Origin: SHZI01 sp032122615
GTDB taxonomy: Bacteria > Pseudomonadota > Gammaproteobacteria > Steroidobacterales > GCA-2729495
Length of the DNA stretch: 22,278 bases
Assembly (NCBI GenBank): GCA_032122615.1
Contig: JAQBGF010000200.1
Location: forward strand, 1 to 22,278
Direction of reading: 5' to 3'
Shown: piece after piece, positions 14,042 to 21,373 of the stretch
Layout: every line of letters begins with the position of its first letter
Position numbering within the stretch: the stretch's first letter is position 1
Position numbers and translations under genes: made by a program
The notes under the pieces: generated by a model
What the model was told of the DNA's origin: nothing
The model's database searches: none
Seen by the model: only the letters and a program-made list of their open reading frames with translations

Positions 14042-14938
14042 GTGAGCCGCCCGCCCGTTGTCATCGCGCACCGGGGAGCGAGCGGCTATCTGCCCGAACA
14101 CACCTTGCCAGCGAAGGCGCTGGCGCACGGCATGGGTGCCGACTTTCTCGAACAGGACGCGATCGGTACGCGCGACGGGCAGCTGATCGTCTTCCACGAC
14201 CTGTACCTAGACCAGCTCACGGACGTTGCCCGCCAGTTTCCAGGGCGCGCGAGGGCCGACGGGCTGCACTACTGCATCGACTTCACGCTGGCGGAACTCC
14301 GCACCCTTCGTGTCACCGAGCGGCGGCGGCGCAGCGGACCCGGCGCGCGGTTTCCGGGACGATTCCCGATCGACACGGGCTCGTTCCGGATCCACACGCT
14401 GGAGGATGAGCTGGAGTTCATTCGCGGCCTTAACCACTCGACGGGGCAACAGGCCGGCGTGTATGCCGAGATCAAGGACCCGGCCTGGCACGAGCAGCAC
14501 GGTTTTGCACTCGGCGACCGGGTGATCGAGACGCTGCGCTCATTCGGCTACCGGACGCAGGCCGACAACTTCTTTATTCAGTGTTTCGACAGCACTGAAC
14601 TGCGCCGTGTGCGTGCCCGGTTCGGCGACGAGCTGCCCTTGATCCAGCTGCTGGAGGAGGGCGCGGTGTTGTCACGGGAGTCACTCGCGGGGGTAGGGGA
14701 GTATGCCCAGGGCATCGGGCCGGCGATTGAGATGGCGTGGCCGGATCGTGGGCTCGTCGGGATTGCTCGCGAAGTCGGCCTGCTGGTGCACCCGTACACC
14801 TTTCGGGCGGACGAGATGCCTCCGGGATTCGTGGATTTCAACGCGCTACTGACGACCTTCGTCGATACGCTGCAGGTCGACGGATTGTTCACGGACTTTC
14901 CGGACCTCGTGGTCAAGTACGTGCGGAGACCCAGTTAG
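14042..14938 (+). CDS. Glycerophosphodiester phosphodiesterase, GlpQ-like
   Basis: The enzyme hydrolyses glycerophosphodiesters, the deacylated phospholipid backbones, to glycerol-3-phosphate and an alcohol. The 298-residue protein has IAHRGASGYLPEHT (8-21) with catalytic His10 and Glu19, then DFLEQDAIGTRDG, VFHD (His52, the second catalytic His), YAEIKDP (141-147), and the end motif HPYTFR with DGLFTDFPD. The layout is that of GlpQ rather than the smaller UgpQ, because of the insert between 60 and 120. There is no signal peptide, unlike periplasmic GlpQ, so it should act in the cytoplasm. The start is GTG 14042 with GGAG upstream. Its stop codon overlaps the lipocalin stop on the other strand. 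Confidence 0.9.
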   Translation: MSRPPVVIAHRGASGYLPEHTLPAKALAHGMGADFLEQDAIGTRDGQLIVFHDLYLDQLTDVARQFPGRARADGLHYCIDFTLAELRTLRVTERRRRSGPGARFPGRFPIDTGSFRIHTLEDELEFIRGLNHSTGQQAGVYAEIKDPAWHEQHGFALGDRVIETLRSFGYRTQADNFFIQCFDSTELRRVRARFGDELPLIQLLEEGAVLSRESLAGVGEYAQGIGPAIEMAWPDRGLVGIAREVGLLVHPYTFRADEMPPGFVDFNALLTTFVDTLQVDGLFTDFPDLVVKYVRRPS

Positions 14939-15498
14939 TCCGGCCAGCGCTGTGGTACCTGCTCTAACCGCGCCGTGTCGTAACCGATCGTCTTCAGCCA
15001 GGCCACCATTTCTTCGTATTCCGCCGCCGGCATCGTCGGCGTCCGCGACATGATCCAGACGAATTTTCGATCGGGAACGCCAATTACCGTGCGCTGGTAA
15101 TCCGGATCCACGCGCAGGATCAGGTAGTCCGACGCCGGCAGGTACCAGGCGAACTTCATCTTCCATTCGGAGTTAAGCGGCGGATTGGCCGAACGTGCCC
15201 GTGGCCTGAACACGCGCTCCGGGCCGTCGAAACCGTCCTGGCGGAAGGTGTAGGTCGTCTCGATCGTTCCGTCGTCGGTGAGGCTGTAGCTCTCGATGCC
15301 GTTATGCGCGCCTTTCTCCGAGAACATGGGCAGGAACGGGATGTCGATCGGAATCGACGCAATGACATGCCAGGGACCCATGAAGCGCTCGAGCGCAACG
15401 GCCTGGTCCGTGCCCCGCAGAGGCGGAAGTCCCGAAGTGCTGCAGGCTGATAGGATCAAGCTAAGGATTCCCGTGGTAAGGCGTTGTGGTCTCAGCAT
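14935..15498 (-). CDS. blc: Lipocalin outer-membrane lipoprotein (Blc family)
   Basis: A 187-residue bacterial lipocalin. The N-terminus is a lipoprotein signal with lipobox ILSAC (Cys19), so the mature protein should be lipid-anchored in the periplasm, probably in the outer membrane. The lipocalin signature is ERFMGPWHVIASIP (37-50). Later strands include IETTYTFRQDGF, WKMKFAWYLPASDYLILRVD and KFVWIMSRTPTMP, all as in Blc. E. coli Blc binds lysophospholipids and is induced by starvation or envelope stress. Here it converges on the glycerophosphodiesterase gene (4-base overlap) and diverges from the desaturase gene, a lipid-related neighbourhood. CAGGA lies 8 bases before the ATG at 15498. 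Confidence 0.92.
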   Translation of the reverse strand: MLRPQRLTTGILSLILSACSTSGLPPLRGTDQAVALERFMGPWHVIASIPIDIPFLPMFSEKGAHNGIESYSLTDDGTIETTYTFRQDGFDGPERVFRPRARSANPPLNSEWKMKFAWYLPASDYLILRVDPDYQRTVIGVPDRKFVWIMSRTPTMPAAEYEEMVAWLKTIGYDTARLEQVPQRWPD

Positions 15499-15577
15499 GG
15501 ACTGAATCCTGGAAGGGGCTGCAACAGGTTAAGGCTTCGCCGGGCCGGGCGCCGCGGGTTCATACCGCTCTTTTGCG

Positions 15578-15592
15578 TATAATATATATTAT
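15578..15592 (+). promoter_or_regulatory. Perfect -10 box within an AT-rich palindrome, blc-desaturase spacer
   Basis: TATAAT at 15578-15583 is a perfect -10 box. It overlaps ATAATATATATTAT (15579-15592), a perfect 14-base palindrome in otherwise GC-rich DNA. No good -35 box is found at the right distance, so the promoter may depend on an activator. The palindrome could be an operator for a fatty-acid regulator, and its symmetry also gives -10-like sequence on the blc strand. Confidence 0.45.
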
Positions 15593-15746
15593 GTTAAATT
15601 ATGGGCATGGTGGCCAAGAGCCAGCCCGCGCGGGCGCCAGCTTGCCGCCCAGCAGACTGGCCACTCGCCCCTCAGGGGCCCCAAATCATGCTCTGTATAC
15701 TCCACCGTGTTTCGGGTCGGGCAATCACACGCAAGGTTCCAGATGA
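15591..15746 (+). other. Possible 51-codon leader reading frame ahead of the desaturase
   Basis: ATG at 15591 sits about where transcription from the TATAAT box would begin. The frame runs 51 codons and its TGA (15744-15746) overlaps the desaturase ATG as ATGA. The peptide (MLNYGHGGQEPARAGASLPP at its start) is rich in Ala, Pro and Gly and matches nothing I know. It may be a chance frame in GC-rich DNA. Confidence 0.15.
15624..15679 (+). repeat. Two GC hairpins in the desaturase leader
   Basis: GCCCGCGCGGGC at 15624-15635 is a 12-base perfect palindrome. GCCCC (15667-15671) pairs with GGGGC (15675-15679) around a TCA loop. Both lie between the candidate -10 box and the desaturase start, within a leader of about 150 bases. 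There is no T-tract. Confidence 0.4.
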
Positions 15747-16591
15747 CATCAGCCACTCGTCAGGCACGCACGGTACGCATTGGCATGGTCGGCGCGCATA
15801 TCGCCTGCCTGGCCGCCATTGAAACGGGCGTGAGCGCTATAGCCCTGCAAGTGGCTGGTGTGGCCTACATTCTGCGTGCCTTTGGGGTCACGGCCGGCTT
15901 TCACCGACTGCTCGCCCATGGCGCTTTCAAGGCCGGTCGGGCAACACAGTTCACGCTGGCGTTGCTGGGTTCTCTCGCAACCCAGGGAGCCCCCCTGTGG
16001 TGGGTCTCTCATCACCGGAACCACCATCGTTACTCGGACGGTCCACAAGACCTCCATTCGCCACGGCAACGCGGATTCTGGTATTCCCACATCGGCTGGA
16101 TGTGGGACAAGGTCAGCTTCGAGACGCCCGGCACCAACGTCAAGGAACTCCACCGGTATCCGGAGCTCAAGGCCCTTCAGCGCCTCTATCCGCCGCTGGT
16201 CGTGGGCCAGGCCGTGGCTTTCTATGGCCTCGGCGCCTTTCTCGGCCACTACTATCCTGAGCTGGGCACCACGGGGCCGCAGATGCTCGTCTGGGGTTTC
16301 ATTATCAGCACCGTCGCACTCTGGCATGCCACGTTCATGGTGAACTCGGTCTGCCATGTCTGGGGCAAGCGACCACACGATACCGGTGACGACAGTACCA
16401 ACAATCCGCTCGTCGCAGCGCTGACCCTCGGCGAGGGCTGGCACAACAACCATCACAAGTACGGCTACTCGGCCCGCCACGGTCTGGAATGGTGGCAGAT
16501 CGATCCGACCTACCTGGGCCTGCGTGCTCTCGAGGCCATCGGCTTAGTCTCCGATCTCAAACTACCGCGCAAGGTTGTCGCCACGGCCTGA
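15743..16591 (+). CDS. Membrane fatty acid desaturase (delta-9 type)
   Basis: A 282-residue integral-membrane di-iron desaturase that puts a cis double bond, most likely delta-9, into an acyl chain using oxygen. Whether the chain is on CoA or on phospholipid cannot be told. The three histidine boxes are present: HRLLAH (54-59), HHRNHH (90-95) and HNNHH (234-238). An extra conserved NSVCHVWG (201-208) is also present. Hydrophobic segments lie at about 16-46, 68-86, 153-170 and 182-200. ATG 15743 is preferred over GTG 15707 because AAGG lies upstream. It is divergent from blc. In a cell with an anaerobic FabA/FabB route this gives aerobic control of membrane fluidity. Electron donors are usually ferredoxin or cytochrome b5-like, so the nearby reductase could feed it (inference). 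Confidence 0.92.
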   Translation: MTSATRQARTVRIGMVGAHIACLAAIETGVSAIALQVAGVAYILRAFGVTAGFHRLLAHGAFKAGRATQFTLALLGSLATQGAPLWWVSHHRNHHRYSDGPQDLHSPRQRGFWYSHIGWMWDKVSFETPGTNVKELHRYPELKALQRLYPPLVVGQAVAFYGLGAFLGHYYPELGTTGPQMLVWGFIISTVALWHATFMVNSVCHVWGKRPHDTGDDSTNNPLVAALTLGEGWHNNHHKYGYSARHGLEWWQIDPTYLGLRALEAIGLVSDLKLPRKVVATA

Positions 16592-16602
16592 GGTCAGCGG
16601 CA

Positions 16603-16620
16603 GCCCGCCGTGCGGCGGGC
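16603..16620. terminator. Strong GC hairpin between convergent desaturase and ccmI
   Basis: GCCCGCCG (16603-16610) and CGGCGGGC (16613-16620) form an 8-base-pair perfect stem. It lies in the 31 bases between the stop codons of the desaturase gene (+) and ccmI (-). There is no T-run on either side, so if it terminates it does so inefficiently or with Rho; it could instead protect both mRNA 3' ends. Confidence 0.5.
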
Positions 16621-16622
16621 AT

Positions 16623-17669
16623 TCAGGGCGTAACGACGCGATCAATGACGATCGCAATCGGGCCGGACTTCGCACCGCGTTGCCACTTCGCCTCACCGTA
16701 GACATCTCCTGGCCTGGCACTGGGATCCCCACCGTTGGCGATCCTGGCAACGAGCGTTGCGGACTCAACACTGGCTAGCGATCGTCCCGGTAGCATGATG
16801 TCGGCATCACTGATTTGAAGCGATAACGGGAGCTCGTCAGCCTTTCGGCGAATAACTGCCAGTGGCGGGCCAGCCGCCTGCACATCCCGAACAAAAACGA
16901 ACAGCGGTGCCGACGGCGAGACCTGGGCCCGTAGTGCTTCGCTGAGGGACACGGTGACGCCAATGCCGGCTGCCGGGACCACGGCCGGTGAGGCCGGCGC
17001 GGGGGACGAATTGGCGCCAGGCGCCGCTTGTGAATCAACCTGCGCCAGCTGGGTTTCGATGACCTGTCGAATCTCTTCAGGGGGTGACAGTTCCAGCAGC
17101 GCCTCCCAGCGTTCACGAGCCAGGGCCGGCTGGCCACGCGCCAGGCTCAGCAGTCCCCCGTACCAGAGAGCCTTGGGATTGCCAGGCTCCGCCGCAAGAA
17201 CCGCCTCGATCTCATTGCCCGCCGGGCCGGTAATTGACGCGGGATCAAGAACGATCTGTGCCTCCGCCACGCCGAGGCGGGCGGCAATGTTGCGGCCACC
17301 CGAGAGATCAACCGCGCGTTGATAGGCATTGGCCGCGTCCGCGGCGCGATTGAGACTGAGATAGGAACTGCCCAGCAGGATCCACCCCTCTTCGTTCGCC
17401 GGCTCGGCCTGCAGCTTGCGTTCGAGTGACGCAATGGCCTCTTCAACCGAGCCTGGGGCTCCCGCAGCTTCCGCAGCGGAGGGCGTGGGCTCGCGCCAGT
17501 CGTAGCTGCTGACCAATAAATACATGACCAGCACCAGCGGCGGAATGGCGAGTGCCGTAAGGGTCGCCGCGACGGGGTGCACGCCGTGACCGGAACGCAG
17601 CAACGGCCACACCACGAGGCCCACGGCCAGCAATGTAAACACGACCGAAATAACGGCGAAGATTGTCAA
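16623..17669 (-). CDS. ccmI: Cytochrome c biogenesis protein CcmI
   Basis: CcmI is the inner-membrane apocytochrome c chaperone that hands the CXXCH-bearing chain to the CcmF/CcmH heme-ligation complex. The 348-residue protein has two N-terminal membrane helices (about 3-21 and 36-55) around a cytoplasmic loop, then TPR repeats (about 75-215, with NEEGWILLGSSYLSLNRAADAANAYQRA) and a C-terminal periplasmic domain (about 240-348). The start is TTG 17669: no ATG lies in frame near the first helix, while GAGAGG (17682-17677), overlapping the ccmH stop, sits 7 bases upstream. In E. coli the CcmI region is fused to CcmH; here it is separate. It is the last gene of the ccm operon. Confidence 0.9.
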   Translation of the reverse strand: MTIFAVISVVFTLLAVGLVVWPLLRSGHGVHPVAATLTALAIPPLVLVMYLLVSSYDWREPTPSAAEAAGAPGSVEEAIASLERKLQAEPANEEGWILLGSSYLSLNRAADAANAYQRAVDLSGGRNIAARLGVAEAQIVLDPASITGPAGNEIEAVLAAEPGNPKALWYGGLLSLARGQPALARERWEALLELSPPEEIRQVIETQLAQVDSQAAPGANSSPAPASPAVVPAAGIGVTVSLSEALRAQVSPSAPLFVFVRDVQAAGPPLAVIRRKADELPLSLQISDADIMLPGRSLASVESATLVARIANGGDPSARPGDVYGEAKWQRGAKSGPIAIVIDRVVTP

Positions 17670-17680
17670 TGAATAACCTC

Positions 17681-18139
17681 TCAGGACGCCGCTGGGGGAC
17701 CGTCTTCATCATCAATGGGCACGGGCAGCGCGGCCCGACGTTGAATAATCCGGCGCAGGCCAAAGCCACCGATCACCAGTAGCAGCACCGGCGCCAGCCA
17801 CAACAGGGCCGTCGTTGGCATGAATCGCGGCCGGTACAGGACAAAGTCACCGTAGCGATCCAGCAGGAAGGTCTTGATCTCTGCTTCCGACTGACCCGCT
17901 TCAATCATCTGACGTATTTCACGCCGCAGATCGGCAGCCAGCGGCGCCGATGAATCACCTATGGTCTGGTTCTGGCAGACCAGGCAGCGCACTTCGTCGG
18001 TTAACCGCTCGTATAATTCCTGCTGGGCGGGGTCAGCGAGTGCGGGATCAGGGTCCATGGCCAGGCCCGGTATCGGGATCAGCGCCAGGTTCAGCGCCAG
18101 CGCGGCCACACGGACCCACCCCGGGAAGCGGGATGTCAC
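17681..18139 (-). CDS. ccmH: Cytochrome c biogenesis protein CcmH
   Basis: CcmH is the periplasmic-facing thiol protein that reduces or holds apocytochrome c cysteines for heme attachment. The 152-residue protein has a signal/anchor segment (about 9-27), the redox motif RCLVCQNQ with Cys52 and Cys55, the three-helix domain (SSAPLAADLRREIRQMIEAG, then FLLDRYGDFVLYRPRF) and a C-terminal membrane helix (about 110-128). The frame is open far upstream inside ccmG, but the start is GTG 18139, which overlaps the ccmG stop as GTGA and has GGAGGG just before it. It is the short form without the CcmI extension. Confidence 0.92.
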   Translation of the reverse strand: MTSRFPGWVRVAALALNLALIPIPGLAMDPDPALADPAQQELYERLTDEVRCLVCQNQTIGDSSAPLAADLRREIRQMIEAGQSEAEIKTFLLDRYGDFVLYRPRFMPTTALLWLAPVLLLVIGGFGLRRIIQRRAALPVPIDDEDGPPAAS

Positions 18140-18669
18140 CGCCCTCCCCCGGCTACCGCAGTAATTATTGGCAAGAACTTCTCGCGCCAGACATCCAGCG
18201 TTATGGGTGCGATGTGCTTGTACAACACCGTGCCATCCGGTCCGATGAGGAAGGTTTCCGGCGCCCCGTAAACGCCCCAGTCGATGGCGACTCGACCGTC
18301 GGCATCCACGCCCACAGCGGCATACGGGTTGCCCAGCACCTTCAGCCATTCGCGGGCCAGTTGCTGGTCGTCCTTCCAGTTGATGCCGAAGATCGGAATT
18401 CCGCTGTCCTTCGCCAGCGTCAGCAGGGTGTCGTGTTCCTGACGGCAGCCCCCGCACCAAGTGCCCCAGATATTCACCAGGCTGGTCTTGCCCATCAGGT
18501 CCTGGCGACTGAACGTGCGGGAAGAATCCTCTAGCAGGGGAAGGCTGAAATCGGGCGCGGGCTTGCCGACAAGCGGTGACGGCACCAGAGTCGGATCCTT
18601 GCCCAGCCCGATGAAGAAAACGGCAACGAGCAGTCCGAAAATTCCAACAGGCAGCAGGAAACGCAACAT
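18136..18669 (-). CDS. ccmG: Thiol:disulfide interchange protein CcmG (DsbE)
   Basis: CcmG is a membrane-tethered thioredoxin-like reductant in the periplasm that keeps apocytochrome c or CcmH thiols reduced. The product has one N-terminal anchor (about 2-22), VGKPAPDFSLPLLED, the active-site segment NIWGTWCGGCRQEH with Cys72 and Cys75, and the cis-Pro loop YGAPETFLI (Pro137). The start is uncertain. ATG 18669 gives 177 residues with the anchor at once; an in-frame TTG at 18693, 2 bases after the ccmF stop, would add 8. Neither has a strong ribosome site. The CGGC active-site dipeptide differs from the E. coli CcmG CPTC. Confidence 0.92.
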   Translation of the reverse strand: MLRFLLPVGIFGLLVAVFFIGLGKDPTLVPSPLVGKPAPDFSLPLLEDSSRTFSRQDLMGKTSLVNIWGTWCGGCRQEHDTLLTLAKDSGIPIFGINWKDDQQLAREWLKVLGNPYAAVGVDADGRVAIDWGVYGAPETFLIGPDGTVLYKHIAPITLDVWREKFLPIITAVAGGGR

Positions 18670-18695
18670 GGTCGTACCGGATTTGCGGTTCAAGA

Positions 18696-20657
18696 TCAGG
18701 ATTGCGCAGGTGCAGGCGCAGTGGCCGGGGCCGCAGCCGCAGCCCTGACGCGCACCCGGTAGCGGCGGTCGGTGCCGGCAATCAATCCGCCGATAGCCAT
18801 CACAATCGCGCCGAACCAGATGAAGCGGATCAGAGGCTTGTACTGCAGGCGAATGCTCCAGGCCCCGTTACCCAGTTCATCGCCGAGCGCGACAAATATG
18901 TCCCTGGACCAACCGGCGTCAATTCCGGCTTCAGTCATGGCAGACGTGCGAACGTCATAGATGCGCTTTTCCGGGTAGAGCGTGGCCACTGGCTGCCCAT
19001 TGCGCTGGACGGTCACTTCACCGCGTAGCCCCCGGTAATTCGGGCCCGTGACTGGCTCCGTACTCCGAAAGACGATTTCGTAGTCACCAACGCGGGCGGT
19101 TTCCCCCGGAACGATCCGCTGGTCGGTGGCCAAGCCGAACGACGAGGTGACCGTAACGCCGAGCACGAAGAGGCCAACGCCCAGATGCGCGACGGACATA
19201 CCGAGTGCCGCCTGCGTCAGTTTTGGTCCGCGTCCCGCCAACTGACGCACAGGATCCACGACTGCGGTGATCACGACCCAGGCCCCGGCAGTAACGCCAA
19301 CCGCTGTCAGGGCGCTGATACCACCGTACACCAGCAGCGGCACCAGGATACCCAGCGCCACGGCGAGCACTGCCGCACCCTGCAGTTTCCTGCGGACGTC
19401 GGCTACGCTCGCGCTTCGCCAGGCGGTGTGCATGCCGACACCAACGGCAACCAGCAACGGCAGCATCGGAATCATGAACGCCGTCTCGAAATACGGCGGG
19501 CCAACGGAAATCTTGTCGTCGTTTACTGCCTCAAGAATCAGGGGATACAGCGTTCCCAGCAGGATCAGTCCGGCGGCGATGCACAGGAGGATGTTGTTGA
19601 TCAGGAGAAAGCTCTCCCGGGAAAACGGTTTGAACCCGACCGGCCGGTCGAGGGTTGGCGCACGCCAGGCATACAGGCCGAGGGCAGTGCCGATGACGAT
19701 CGCGAGAAACGTCAGTATGAAGATTCCCCGGGCGGGATCCGCCGCAAAGGAGTGCACAGACACCAGCACACCGGAGCGCACGAGGAACGTGCCAATCAGG
19801 CTGAGCGAGAAGGCAGCGATGGCCAGCAGCAGGGTCGAGCCCTTGAAGATCCCCCGCTTCTCCGTCACCGCGAGGGAATGCATCAGGGCAGTACCCACCA
19901 GCCACGGCATGAAGGACGCGTTCTCAACGGGGTCCCAGAACCACCAGCCACCCCAGCCGAGCTCGTAATACGCCCACCAGCTGCCGAGGGCGATGCCCAC
20001 CGTGAGAAAGACCCAGGCCGCCGTGGTCCACGGGCGCGCCCAGCGCGCCCACTCCTGGTCCAGCCGTCCGGTCAGCAGGGCGGCAATGGCAAAGGCGAAG
20101 GCCACCGAGAAGCCCACGTAGCCGGTGTAGAGCATGGGCGGGTGCAGGGCCATGGCGGGGTCCTGCAGCAACGGATTCAGGTCATTGCCATCAAACGGTA
20201 TCGAATCCAGGCGCAGGAAGGGGTTCGAGGTAAACAGGATGAAAGCGAGGAAGCCGATGCTGATGGCACCCATCACGCCGATGATTCGCGCCGAAATCTC
20301 CCGCGGCAGGGCCCCACTCAGCGCGGTTACCGCCATGGTCCAGCCCCCAAGGACCAGCGCCCACAGCAGCAGCGATCCTTCGTGACCGCCCCAGACAGCG
20401 GCCAGCCGATACATGTCGGGCAACTTGCTGTTGGAGTTGCTGGCGACATACAGGAGGGAAAAATCGTTGTGCCAGAACGACCAGGCGAGCAGCCCGAACG
20501 CACCCGCCACGAAGACAAACTGGCCAGCGGCTGCCGCAGGACCCACCGCCATCAGCCCTGGCTTTTGCCGGTGGGCACCGACCAGGGCAAAGAAGGTCTG
20601 GCAGCTCGCCAGGCACAGGGCCAGGATCAGGCAGAGCTGACCGAGTTCAGGAATCAT
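18696..20657 (-). CDS. ccmF: Heme lyase subunit CcmF
   Basis: CcmF is the large inner-membrane component of the holocytochrome c synthetase. It takes heme from CcmE and, with CcmH, attaches it to apocytochrome c. The 653-residue protein (E. coli 647) is strongly hydrophobic with many membrane helices. It has the conserved tryptophan-rich WWD heme-handling segment WGGWWFWDPVENASFMPW (235-252), LHPPMLYTGYVGF (171-183) with a conserved His, and a periplasmic domain near the C-terminus (about 515-615). ATG 20657 follows GGAAGG. It ends 2 bases before the possible TTG start of ccmG. Confidence 0.96.
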   Translation of the reverse strand: MIPELGQLCLILALCLASCQTFFALVGAHRQKPGLMAVGPAAAAGQFVFVAGAFGLLAWSFWHNDFSLLYVASNSNSKLPDMYRLAAVWGGHEGSLLLWALVLGGWTMAVTALSGALPREISARIIGVMGAISIGFLAFILFTSNPFLRLDSIPFDGNDLNPLLQDPAMALHPPMLYTGYVGFSVAFAFAIAALLTGRLDQEWARWARPWTTAAWVFLTVGIALGSWWAYYELGWGGWWFWDPVENASFMPWLVGTALMHSLAVTEKRGIFKGSTLLLAIAAFSLSLIGTFLVRSGVLVSVHSFAADPARGIFILTFLAIVIGTALGLYAWRAPTLDRPVGFKPFSRESFLLINNILLCIAAGLILLGTLYPLILEAVNDDKISVGPPYFETAFMIPMLPLLVAVGVGMHTAWRSASVADVRRKLQGAAVLAVALGILVPLLVYGGISALTAVGVTAGAWVVITAVVDPVRQLAGRGPKLTQAALGMSVAHLGVGLFVLGVTVTSSFGLATDQRIVPGETARVGDYEIVFRSTEPVTGPNYRGLRGEVTVQRNGQPVATLYPEKRIYDVRTSAMTEAGIDAGWSRDIFVALGDELGNGAWSIRLQYKPLIRFIWFGAIVMAIGGLIAGTDRRYRVRVRAAAAAPATAPAPAQS

Positions 20658-20693
20658 GCGGGAACCTTCCGTGGATCAGGGCCAGCCGGGTGC

Positions 20694-21155
20694 TCAGTTT
20701 GGCGAAGCAGCGGGTGTGGCCGCATCGGTGGGATGCCCCTGGGCGGCGAGTGCGTCAGCCACCTCAGGGGGCATGTAGTTTTCATCGTGCTTGGCGAGAA
20801 CCTCGTCGGCACGAAAAATCCCGTCCTGCCCAAAATGCCCCATCGCGATGACGCCCTGGCCGTCACGGAACAGATCGGGCAACACGCCCGCGTAAGCAAC
20901 CGTCATCCGTTCCTGATTGTCGACAACATCGAACCGCACTTCGAGAGCGCCGGGCTCCCGGCGGACGCTGCCCTTTTCGACCAGACCACCAAGACGGAAC
21001 CTCTTGCCCTCGGGCGGTTCGCCCGCCAGTACCTGCGTCGGCGTGTAGAAGTACAGCAAATTCTCCTGAAACGCCCGCAGCGAGAGACCAACCGCGACAG
21101 CCACTCCCGCGAGCACCAGGCCCACCACAATCATTCTTTGACGACGCGGAGTCAT
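20694..21155 (-). CDS. ccmE: Heme chaperone CcmE
   Basis: CcmE is the periplasmic heme chaperone that binds heme covalently through a His, receives it from CcmC and gives it to CcmF. The 153-residue protein has an N-terminal anchor (about 8-27), the OB-fold beta-barrel with FRLGGLVEKGSV and VRFDVVDN, and the heme motif LAKHDENYMP with His123 and Tyr127, matching His130 and Tyr134 of E. coli. The C-terminal tail is flexible, rich in Ala and Pro. AGGA lies 7 bases before ATG 21155. This is the HxxxY form rather than the CxxxY variant of some archaea and delta-proteobacteria. Confidence 0.96.
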   Translation of the reverse strand: MTPRRQRMIVVGLVLAGVAVAVGLSLRAFQENLLYFYTPTQVLAGEPPEGKRFRLGGLVEKGSVRREPGALEVRFDVVDNQERMTVAYAGVLPDLFRDGQGVIAMGHFGQDGIFRADEVLAKHDENYMPPEVADALAAQGHPTDAATPAASPN

Positions 21156-21202
21156 AACTGTTTCCTGACATTCGCCTTGTTAATACTGTCACTCATTTAA
21201 GA

Positions 21203-21373
21203 TCAGGCTCCCCGCCCTGCCCGCCGGTCCAGTTGCTGCTGCAGACGCCGCCGCGTGGCGCGAAAGCGATGTCGCGCAACGACGATGTTAGCAATGACCA
21301 CGAGCGCTGTAACGCCGTAGGCTACCAGCAGATACCCGGTATAGGCGCTTGCGCCCGACAATTCACCCATCAT
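21203..21373 (-). CDS. ccmD: Heme exporter subunit CcmD
   Basis: CcmD is a very small membrane protein that stabilises the CcmABC complex and helps release heme-loaded CcmE. The 56-residue product has one membrane helix (about 12-33, TGYLLVAYGVTALVVIANIV) followed by a basic tail (RHRFRATRRRLQQQLDRRAGRG), the classic CcmD layout. The frame is open further upstream inside ccmC, but ATG 21373 overlaps the ccmC stop as ATGA, and a second ATG follows at once. Assignment rests on shape and on its position between ccmC and ccmE. Confidence 0.88.
   Translation of the reverse strand: MMGELSGASAYTGYLLVAYGVTALVVIANIVVARHRFRATRRRLQQQLDRRAGRGA

Noticed and set aside
18140..18781. An N-terminal extension of ccmH
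   Set aside because: It overlaps ccmG in another frame and reads as Arg/Pro-rich shadow sequence. The GTG overlapping the ccmG stop gives the proper signal-anchored protein.
19185..21200. A 671-codon open frame on the + strand
   Set aside because: It lies wholly antisense to ccmF and ccmE, which have full family motifs. Its product is a low-complexity Arg/Gln/His/Gly-rich string typical of a shadow frame in GC-rich DNA.
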